From the NCBI GenBank assembly GCA_963812795.1, contig CAWEWG010000007.1:930001-994000 (forward strand): a stretch of 64,000 nt of DNA, given 5' to 3'. This DNA comes from Hyphomicrobium_A sp963812795. Its GTDB lineage: Bacteria; Pseudomonadota; Alphaproteobacteria; Rhizobiales; Hyphomicrobiaceae. A program made the position numbers and the translations under genes. The notes under the pieces were generated by a model. The model saw only the letters and a program-made list of their open reading frames with translations, made no database searches and was not told the origin of the DNA. How positions within the stretch are numbered: position 1 is the first letter of the stretch; each line of letters starts with the position of its first letter. Positions 53,938 to 64,000 of the stretch are shown in pieces.

Positions 53938-54909
53938 TTGCCAGAGTGGGCGGTGGTTGGCTCTCAAGTGGTAGTTCAAAATCTTACGATCGCTAAAGCA
54001 CGCACCTTTCGGTTCGCGCCCGATACGCAATTGTTCGGCGACTGTGACCCCAAGACTGTCGCGCCCGAGCAGTTCGTGGGCGACCCCAACCGACCCGACG
54101 TAAAGGGACTACGCGAAATCGTCGCCATCAAGGTCTCAGGAAGCGAGGCGCACCGCGTCGTCAAGGTCTGGCGTGCGTTGTGGAAAAAGATGGCGGTGTT
54201 CGGGTACTGCGAGCTCGAGCGAGATCCGTCACTGATGTTCGCGAACTCCGCCCCGCAGCCACGCTCCGCGTTATGGCGTGAGGGCGAAGCGGTTCGCCTG
54301 GTGAAGCAGGCATGGCGGCAAGGCTACCGGGGCTTGGCAGCGCTTCTGGTCGCCGCTTGGGACACGCAGCTGTCGCCGGTCGACGTCCGCCGCCTGGGCG
54401 CCCGCGACCTGAAGCGCGACCAAGTGGGCCTGTGGTTCGACCTAGCCCGGGCCAAGACCGGTCAGGATGCGATCGGCACGCTTTCGCGACGTGGCGCCTT
54501 CGTGGTGATGGCCTATCTAGAGGGACAGGCTGCAGAGCCCGTGGGCGCCGCGCCGATCTTTCGCAACCGTTCCGGCGCCCCTTACTCGAAGGACACCCTG
54601 GGCGACGATTTCCGGGCCGTACGCGCCAAACTTTTCGGAAGAGCAGAAACCCGCCAGCTGGCCGACTTCCGCCGCTCCGGGGCCGTGGAGGCCATTTCCG
54701 GCGATGTCGCGCCAAGCAAGCTCGCCGCCAAGATGGCCACCACCATCTCGGCATCGAACCGACTACATAAGACCTACTCCCCAGCGCAGCTCGCGCATGT
54801 GCGGGATGTCGACGATGCAAGGAGGCGTGGCCGGGCTCGTCTACGCGAACAAAAACCGACCGAAAGTGTCACCACTCCGGCCGGAAAAGTGTCACCGTCA
54901 GACAGCTGA
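53938..54909 (+). CDS. Phage-type integrase, probably N-terminally truncated
   Basis: 323 residues from TTG 53938; the frame is closed upstream by TGA at 53914. The core has LAALLVAAWDTQLSPVDVRR, the segment AIGTLSRRGAFVVMAYLEGQ, IFRNRSGAPYSKDTLGDDFR, DFRRSGAVEAISGDV and the last box SASNRLHKTYSPAQLAHVRD with the likely nucleophile Tyr. This is the divergent tyrosine-recombinase family frequent in Bradyrhizobium prophages (W-D-T-Q-F-S-P-V-D-V-R). The first Arg of the catalytic set is not in the usual G-x-R form, and the N-terminal core-binding domain is missing. It ends 21 bp from the 3' end of tRNA-Asp, typical for an integrase next to its attachment site. Confidence 0.75.
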   Translation: MPEWAVVGSQVVVQNLTIAKARTFRFAPDTQLFGDCDPKTVAPEQFVGDPNRPDVKGLREIVAIKVSGSEAHRVVKVWRALWKKMAVFGYCELERDPSLMFANSAPQPRSALWREGEAVRLVKQAWRQGYRGLAALLVAAWDTQLSPVDVRRLGARDLKRDQVGLWFDLARAKTGQDAIGTLSRRGAFVVMAYLEGQAAEPVGAAPIFRNRSGAPYSKDTLGDDFRAVRAKLFGRAETRQLADFRRSGAVEAISGDVAPSKLAAKMATTISASNRLHKTYSPAQLAHVRDVDDARRRGRARLREQKPTESVTTPAGKVSPSDS

Positions 54910-54930
54910 CGAGCTAAGCTATTGAAGTCG

Positions 54931-55007
<77 letters not shown>

Positions 55008-55168
55008 AGTCAAAAACGCGCGCCCCGGGGGACGCGCTGGCCACGAAGCGATGACTTACGTGGCTCCCCCGGCGAAGTCAAGATTGCCCGCGGCCCGGCA
55101 CGTTGAAAGGCGTTAAGCCGCGCCGGGACTTGCCGCCGCCGGCCGCAGCCGCGCAGGCCGCATCCCCG

Positions 55169-55675
55169 CTACAGCCGCTTCATGAAATCGCGCTTGCCGA
55201 TCTCCAGCCCGTTGTGGCGCAGGATGTCGTAGGCGGTCGCGGCATGGAAATAGAAATTGGGCAGGGCGAAGTGCAATAGATACTCCGCACCCGTGAACGT
55301 CAGCTCGCGCGGGCCGGCCTTGATGGTGATCTCGCGGGTGGCCGCCGCCTCCATCGGCTCGGGCTTGGCCTGCGCCAGCACGGCGAGCGTCTCGGCGATG
55401 CGCCGCTTGAGGTCGGCGAAGGTCTTCTCGCCGTCGTCGTGCACCGGGGGCGTCAGGCCGGCGAGGCGTCCGACGCTGAGCTTGGCGAAATCGCACGCCG
55501 ACTGCACCTGCTTCTTCAACGGATACATGTCGGGATAGAGCCGCGCCCACAGCAGCGCCTCGGGATCGATCTTCTTGGCCTCGGCATAGGCGGCGGCTTT
55601 GTCGAGGATCGCATCCAGCGCATCGAGATGCTTGGTGAACGACGGGATGGCAATCTCATACATCGTGATGGGCAT
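55169..55675 (-). CDS. DUF1993 family protein
   Basis: A 168-residue protein: MPITMYEIAIPSFTKHLDAL, YPDMYPLKKQVQSACDFAKL, FADLKRRIAETLAVLAQAKP, then YLLHFALPNFYFHAATAYDI and LRHNGLEIGKRDFMKRL. It has the full DUF1993 pattern, a DinB-like four-helix fold. Function unknown. It lies between tRNA-Asp and tRNA-Val on the same strand. Confidence 0.92.
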   Translation of the reverse strand: MPITMYEIAIPSFTKHLDALDAILDKAAAYAEAKKIDPEALLWARLYPDMYPLKKQVQSACDFAKLSVGRLAGLTPPVHDDGEKTFADLKRRIAETLAVLAQAKPEPMEAAATREITIKAGPRELTFTGAEYLLHFALPNFYFHAATAYDILRHNGLEIGKRDFMKRL

Positions 55676-55834
55676 GGCTATTCCTCTTGAGCCAGAGCGT
55701 CGGCCCGCAGGGCCCGGGAGCGTCTAGGCGAAGCCAAGCTCTGCTTGGACGCGACCCGCGGCTCATGCCGCGGCTATCCACAGGGCAGCACGTGGATTGA
55801 GCGAGAATTGCGTCAGCTTGTGTCGCATGAAGAA

Positions 55835-55909
<75 letters not shown>

Positions 55910-55976
55910 GCCTGCGCGAGGTGTAGCGCGCCACACGGTCCCGCGCAATCGCGCCGGCGCCGCGGCTGGCAAGCGC

Positions 55977-56017
55977 CGCAAAAGCAAAGGCGCGCCGCGA
56001 TGGTTGCGCGACGCGCC
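55977..56017 (-). terminator. Intrinsic terminator of hupB
   Basis: On the minus strand GGCGCGTCGCG and CGCGGCGCGCC pair (11 bp, one G-T) around a 7-nt loop and are followed by TTTGCTTTT. It lies about 30 bp after the HU stop codon. Confidence 0.8.
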
Positions 56018-56048
56018 GAAGCTGCAGCCGAAGCTGAAAGGGCGCCTG

Positions 56049-56321
56049 TTAGTTCAGGATTTCCTTCAGGCCCTTCGACGGGCTGAACTTCGGCACCCGC
56101 GAGGCGGGGATGTTGATCGTCGCGCCGGTGGCCGGGTTGCGGCCCTCGCGGGCCTTGCGCTTGGCCACCTTGAAGGTGCCGAAATCGGGGATGCGAACCT
56201 CGTCGCCGTTCTTCATGGCGCTGCGGATGTGCTCGAGCACAGCGTCGACCGCCACGCTGGCTTTATCCTTCGTGAGCTCGGCTTCCTTGGCGACGGCGTC
56301 GATCAAATCTTTCTTGCTCAT
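56049..56321 (-). CDS. hupB: DNA-binding protein HU
   Basis: A 90-residue HU: SKKDLIDAVAKEAELTKDKA, VDAVLEHIRSAMKNGDEVRI, then PDFGTFKVAKRKAREGRNPA and TGATINIPASRVPKFSPSKG. It has the G-T/F-F and R-N-P-x-T-G signatures with the DNA-intercalating Pro. ATG 56321 is chosen because the family starts there. It condenses and bends chromosomal DNA. Typical alphaproteobacterial position downstream of lon. Confidence 0.96.
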   Translation of the reverse strand: MSKKDLIDAVAKEAELTKDKASVAVDAVLEHIRSAMKNGDEVRIPDFGTFKVAKRKAREGRNPATGATINIPASRVPKFSPSKGLKEILN

Positions 56322-56513
56322 CTCGTGTCCGTCCTTTGCGTTCGGAATGCGACTTGGGGGAGTCGGGCGGAAGGTTGGGGTCCCGCGCGTGTTGCTGAAG
56401 CCGCAACAGTGCGTGAGAAAAGCGCCCAATATCGGCCCCGTCAAGGGGGAAATGGCGCGAATTTGCCCGAAAAACCTGGGGAAACGGAGGGGTCCGCGGC
56501 GCACGTAGCGAGA

Positions 56514-56547
56514 ACAAAAAACCTCGCGACGTGGTGGTCGCGAGGTT
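56514..56547 (-). terminator. Intrinsic terminator of lon
   Basis: On the minus strand AACCTCGCGAC and GTCGCGAGGTT form a perfect 11-bp stem with a 6-nt loop and a TTTT(TT)G tail. It lies 58 bp after the lon stop. Confidence 0.92.
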
Positions 56548-56604
56548 ACCGTAGTTGCATGACAAAACACGCGACGCTCGCCTGCCGCGCGTACGCGCGT
56601 CTGA

Positions 56605-59034
<2,430 letters not shown>

Positions 59035-59279
59035 CTCGCTACCTATCGTGGTCGCCGCGTTCTAATTCGAGAGCGTTGGGCGCACTTTGCGCGCCGGGCG
59101 CTCCCTCAGGACATCAAACGCGTATGCCCTGGCACTATTGAGGCGGACGCCGCCGGGTCACTCTGACCCTTCCGCCTCGGAACTTTGCACACCTTCGCAG
59201 AAGCAGCGCCCCATGTGAAATGGGGCGGACTGCCGCCGGATCAAGAGCCGCCGCCGCGTTGCCGGCAGCTTCGCCGTCA

Positions 59280-59305
59280 GGAAAGAGCCGCCTCCCTCAG
59301 GCGGC
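59280..59305 (-). terminator. Intrinsic terminator of clpX
   Basis: On the minus strand GCCGCCT and AGGCGGC pair around a 5-nt loop and are followed by TCTTTCC. It lies 8 bp after the clpX stop codon. Confidence 0.75.
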
Positions 59306-59313
59306 CCCGGTGA

Positions 59314-60568
<1,255 letters not shown>

Positions 60569-60909
60569 TCCGGATGTCTCACCCCTCCTCGGGCAGCCGC
60601 GCACCGGATAAGCCGATGCTCGCCTTGGAAGATTCCTGTCTCATACCGCCCGGCGAAATGGCGGGTCCGAGTCCATTACAGTGATCTGAGCACGCTAGCG
60701 TTCTCTAGATCAAGATTGGATTAACGGATACCTGCCCACTCAACGCCGAAGCGGCTCGATTACCACAGTTTTGTGGCGCTTAAAGGATCGGCGTCACGTA
60801 GCCTTTCGCCGCCGCAAACTCGCCACAGACGCACGAAGATGACCCCGCCTGCCCGGCCGCGCAAGAGGGCCGTGGGGCCTGCGGCCATTCGGCTGCATTT
60901 GCCGGTGGA
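60569..60909. other. Intergenic region between clpP and clpX
   Basis: No gene seen. It must carry the clpX promoter; I cannot assign a clear sigma-32 or CtrA site. Confidence 0.4.
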
Positions 60910-61560
60910 CTAGGAGGCGCTCTTGGCGTCGATGGCGCCGAAGTCTACTTCGTCCCGGTTCGACAGAACCTTGTCGATAAGCCCGAATTCCTGCGATTGA
61001 TCTGCCGTCATGAAATAATCACGGTCGAGCGTGCGTTCAATGACCTCGTAGCTCTGGCCGGTATGCTTGACGTACACCTCGTTAAGGCGCCGCTTCATCT
61101 TGATGATGTCCTCGGCGTGGCGCTCGATGTCGGACGCCTGGCCGGAGAAGCCGCCCGACGGCTGGTGCACCATTATGCGAGCGTTCGGAAGCGCATAGCG
61201 CAGTCCCTTGGTGCCCGAGCAGAGGAGCAGCGAGCCCATCGACGCCGCCTGGCCGATGCACAGCGTGGCGATCTGCGGGCGGATGAACTGCATGGTGTCG
61301 TAGATCGCCATGCCCGCCGTGACGACACCGCCCGGCGAGTTGATGTACATGGAGATTTCCTTCTTCGGGTTCTCCGCCTCGAGGAACAAAAGCTGCATGC
61401 AGACCGATGCCGCCATGTGGTCCTCGATGGGACCCGTCACGAAGATGATGCGCTCCTTGAGCAGGCGCGATGGCAGGTCGTAGCCACGCTCGCCGCGGTT
61501 CGTCTGCTCGACCACCATCGGCCAGAACGTGTTCGTCAAAGTGCTGACCGGATCGCGCAT
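60910..61560 (-). CDS. clpP: ClpP, proteolytic subunit of ClpXP
   Basis: An intact 216-residue serine protease. Catalytic Ser107 (GQAASMGSLLL), His132 (ARIMVHQPSGG) and Asp181 (DRDYFM) are in place, as are YINSPGGVVTAGMAIYDTM and the N-terminal axial loop region (VVEQTNRGERGYDLPSRLLK). ATG 61560 gives the standard family start; the open frame upstream to 61680 is not part of the protein. It forms a tetradecamer with ClpX caps. Between tig and clpX, as usual in alphaproteobacteria. Confidence 0.96.
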   Translation of the reverse strand: MRDPVSTLTNTFWPMVVEQTNRGERGYDLPSRLLKERIIFVTGPIEDHMAASVCMQLLFLEAENPKKEISMYINSPGGVVTAGMAIYDTMQFIRPQIATLCIGQAASMGSLLLCSGTKGLRYALPNARIMVHQPSGGFSGQASDIERHAEDIIKMKRRLNEVYVKHTGQSYEVIERTLDRDYFMTADQSQEFGLIDKVLSNRDEVDFGAIDAKSAS

Positions 61561-61706
61561 GACCTGTGTCCTCTGTTCGTTCGGGTGGGCGGCGCTCGAA
61601 TCGCGCCGCGCTCCGTCGTCTTTCTTGGGCAGTGGCGCCCGCCGGTGCAAGACCCGCCCTGGGGGGAAAGCGAGCGGCACGGCTATATAGGGTGCGAAAG
61701 GCGCGA

Positions 61707-63062
61707 TTACGCCTCCGTGGCGTCTTCCACCTTCTTGAACAGCTCGTCCTTGGTGACTTTCTTCTCCGCGGGCTTGGCTTTGTCGATGACGAAATCGACG
61801 ACCTTGTCCTCGAAGATCGGCGCCCGCAGCTCCGCCAGCGCCCCCGGCGTCTTCTCGTAGTATTCGTACACGGTCTTTTCCTGACCGGGGAAGCGGCGCG
61901 CCTGCTCGATCAGCGCCTTGCGCATCTCGTCCTGCGTGATCTTCAGCTCGTTGCGCTCGGCGATCTCGCCGATGACTAGGCCGAGGCGGACGCGGCGCTC
62001 GGCGATCTTGCGGTATTCCTCGCGCGCCTCCTCCTCCGTCTTGCCCTCGTCGGCAAACGTCTTGCCCGAGCGCTTCAGGTTGTTCTCGAGCTGCTCCCAG
62101 ATGACCGCGAACTCGTTGTCGACCAGCGACGGCGGCAGCTCGAACTCGTGCGACTGCTCGAGCTGGTCGAGCAGCTCGCGCTTCAACTTCATGCGCGCGG
62201 CATTGGCATACTCGCGGGCGATCTGTGCGCCGACGAGCTCCTTTAGCTGCGCGACACTCTCGACGCCGAGCGTCTTGGCGAAGTCGTCATTGACCTCGGG
62301 ACGCACGGGGGAGGCGACCTCCTTCACCTTCACGGCGAAGTTCGCCGCCTTTCCGGCCAGCGTGGCGACCGGGTAGTCGTCGGGGAAGGTGGCGGCGACA
62401 TCGCGCTCATCGCCGGCCTTGACCCCGGCGATGCCGTCCTCGAAGCCGGGAATGAAGTTGCCCTGGCCGAGCACGATGGGCGCGCCTTCGGCGGTGCCGC
62501 CCTCGAAGGCTTCGCCGTCGATCTTGCCGACGAAGTCGACGGTGACGCGATCGCCCGTTTGCGCCGCGCGGCCCTCTTCGGCCGTGTAGCTGACGCTGCG
62601 CTCGACCAACTCACCCACCGCCTTGTCGACGGCCTCCGCATCGACGTCGGCGACGAGGCGCTCGAGCTTCAGGCTCTTGAAGTCGGTGAGGTCGAACGAC
62701 GGCAGCACCTCGAACGTCATCGAATAGGAAAGGTCGGCCTGGCCGGAGAGCACGCGCTCGATCTCGGCCTGATCCTCGGGCAGGCTGACGCTCGGCTGCA
62801 TGGCCGGGCGTTCCTTACGCTCGGCGAGCGCCTTGTTGCTCGTCTCGCGCACCGTGTCCTGCAGCACCTCGACCATCAGCGAGCGGCCGTACATCTTCTT
62901 CAGATGCGGCACCGGTACCTTGCCCTTGCGGAAGCCCTTGAGCTGCACGCGATCCTTCATCTCGTCCAGGCGATCGGCGAAGCGCTTGTCGAGCTCTCCG
63001 GCGGGGACGACGACTTGCAGCGTCCGCTTCAGGCCTTCGTTGCTCGTTTCGGTAATCTGCAT
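61707..63062 (-). CDS. tig: Trigger factor (ribosome-bound chaperone, PPIase)
   Basis: An intact 451-residue protein. The ribosome-binding domain has the signature GFRKGKVPVPHLKKMYGRSL. The FKBP-like PPIase domain contains VTVDFVGKIDGEAFEGGTAE and FIPGFEDGIAGVKAGDERDV. The long C-terminal chaperone arms follow (LKRELLDQLEQSHEFELPPS). It binds nascent chains at the ribosome exit. First gene of the tig-clpP-clpX-lon-hupB series. Confidence 0.97.
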   Translation of the reverse strand: MQITETSNEGLKRTLQVVVPAGELDKRFADRLDEMKDRVQLKGFRKGKVPVPHLKKMYGRSLMVEVLQDTVRETSNKALAERKERPAMQPSVSLPEDQAEIERVLSGQADLSYSMTFEVLPSFDLTDFKSLKLERLVADVDAEAVDKAVGELVERSVSYTAEEGRAAQTGDRVTVDFVGKIDGEAFEGGTAEGAPIVLGQGNFIPGFEDGIAGVKAGDERDVAATFPDDYPVATLAGKAANFAVKVKEVASPVRPEVNDDFAKTLGVESVAQLKELVGAQIAREYANAARMKLKRELLDQLEQSHEFELPPSLVDNEFAVIWEQLENNLKRSGKTFADEGKTEEEAREEYRKIAERRVRLGLVIGEIAERNELKITQDEMRKALIEQARRFPGQEKTVYEYYEKTPGALAELRAPIFEDKVVDFVIDKAKPAEKKVTKDELFKKVEDATEA

Positions 63063-63116
63063 TGTTCTCCAACCTGCTCGTAAAGCCGACGGCTTTCATT
63101 CTGGCGCTTCATCGCG

Positions 63117-63201
63117 TGGTGCGGGCGGAGGGACTTGAACCCCCACGCCTTGCGGCGCTTGGACCTAAACCAAGTGCGTCTGCCAATTTCGCCACGCCCG
63201 C
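63117..63201 (-). tRNA. tRNA-Leu (TAG)
   Basis: 85 nt on the minus strand with encoded CCA. Acceptor GCGGGCG/CGCCCGC, a long class II variable arm (GCGCCGCAAGGCGT region), anticodon stem-loop CTTGG-TTTAGGT-CCAAG (anticodon TAG), and T arm GGGTTCAAGTCCC. Confidence 0.96.
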
Positions 63202-63462
63202 GCGTCGCCCCCGCCTCGATGGCCGGCTTGCGCCAGTCCACATCGCCATGCGGCGAGTTCCTGCGGCTGTCGGGAACGATCGGGCGAAGATATATCTGGC
63301 GGGCACCGCAAAAAGCAACGCCCCTCTGCCCCCTCCTGGCGGCCTGCCTAAGTTCGCAGCAGCGAACGGGCGTCCGTTAGGGCGGAAAATGCGCCGCCTT
63401 GGCCAGTTGCGAGCGACAATTGGCGCCGCTAGGGTCCGCCGTTCCTGAATGGAGTCGCCCCC

Positions 63463-64000
63463 TTGATCCCGCCGCGCTCGAGCGTTGCCGCCGCCGTCGG
63501 CCGCACGCCTCTCATCAAGCTTCGCCGCGCCTCCGAGGAAACGGGCTGCTTGATCCTCGGCAAGGCCGAGTTCATGAATCCCGGTGCCTCCGTGAAAGAC
63601 CGCGCCGCGCTCGGCATTATCACCGAGGCGATGGACAGCGGCCGCCTGCGGCCGGGTGGCACCGTTGTCGAGGGCACCGCCGGCAACACCGGCATTGGCC
63701 TCGCCGTGCTCGGCAACGCGCTCGGCCTGCGCACGGTGATCGTCATTCCCAACACCCAGTCGCAGGAGAAGAAGGACACCCTGCGCATGCTCGGCGCCGA
63801 GGTGGTCGAGGTGCCGGCCGTGCCGTACCGCGACGCCAACAACTACGTGAAGTATTCCGCCCGCCTCGCCGAAGCCCTGGCGGCGACCGAGCCGGGCGGC
63901 GCCGTGTGGGCGAACCAGTTCGACAACACCGCCAACCGCGACATCCACACAGCGACCACGGCCGAAGAGATCTGGGTCGACACCGAGGGCAAGGTCGACG
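63463..64000 (+). CDS. cysK: Cysteine synthase (PLP-dependent), N-terminal part, runs off the window
   Basis: The frame has VGRTPLIKLRRASEETGCLI, LGKAEFMNPGASVKDRAALG with the PLP lysine in SVKDR, the phosphate-binding loop GTAGNTGIGLAVLGNALG, and PNTQSQEKKDTLRMLGAEVV. This is the longer CysK-like type common in Hyphomicrobiales. The start is probably TTG 63463, with GGAG 8 bp upstream; an ATG at 63449 is in another frame and leads to an early stop. It makes cysteine from O-acetylserine and sulfide. The gene is still open at the window end. Confidence 0.85.
   Translation, partial: MIPPRSSVAAAVGRTPLIKLRRASEETGCLILGKAEFMNPGASVKDRAALGIITEAMDSGRLRPGGTVVEGTAGNTGIGLAVLGNALGLRTVIVIPNTQSQEKKDTLRMLGAEVVEVPAVPYRDANNYVKYSARLAEALAATEPGGAVWANQFDNTANRDIHTATTAEEIWVDTEGKVD

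Overview
The window looks like a chromosome segment of a GC-rich alphaproteobacterium of the order Hyphomicrobiales (Bradyrhizobium/Xanthobacteraceae-like). The reasons are the tig-clpP-clpX-lon-hupB gene order next to tRNA-Val and tRNA-Asp, HWE/HisKA_2-type kinases, promoters of the EcfG general-stress type (GGAAC-N16/17-cGTT), and arrays of a 45-bp palindromic repeat whose translations resemble spurious small proteins common in Bradyrhizobium annotations.

Layout. 1-8.1 kb: a formate oxidation locus. On the minus strand lie a two-subunit NAD-linked formate dehydrogenase and mobA. Divergent from it is a tungstate ABC transporter (tupBCA) with two small genes, which suggests a tungsten enzyme. 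8.2-12.2 kb: a signalling block (Crp/Fnr regulator, two receiver-domain proteins, HisKA_2 kinase). 12.2-20.8 kb: mixed accessory genes (DoxX, SemiSWEET, an AT-richer orphan amine N-monooxygenase, a broken luciferase-like oxidoreductase, an MBL hydrolase, zinc-ribbon proteins, an HWE kinase), then folD. 20.9-33 kb: many small, stress-type or secreted proteins (phasin, PRC-barrel, YidB-like, GlsB/YeaQ, SH3, EF-hand) with a prophage scrap and a compact tyrosine recombinase. 33-50.4 kb: a secreted TPR-CHAT protein; a likely c-di-GMP-controlled beta-glucan locus (HlyD-type adaptor, PilZ-containing GT2 synthase, GH5 glucanase) with a nearby GGDEF protein; an aldo/keto reductase; an SDR; a zinc metallopeptidase/ATP-grasp operon divergent from a SET-domain gene; and an acyltransferase. 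50.6-54.9 kb: small orphan genes ending in a phage-type integrase 21 bp from tRNA-Asp, consistent with island insertion at that tRNA. 55-64 kb: core genome (tRNA-Asp, tRNA-Val, hupB, lon, clpX, clpP, tig, tRNA-Leu, start of a cysteine synthase).

A caution for the reader: many recognisable genes, including lon and clpX, are broken by single-base indels while the protein sequence continues intact in another frame. This pattern fits residual sequencing/assembly error better than gene decay, so the affected genes are given at their full inferred extents and the shift positions are stated. The left boundary of any island at tRNA-Asp is not visible; folD, a core gene, lies inside the accessory stretch, so the island is either composite or shorter than the whole 7-55 kb.
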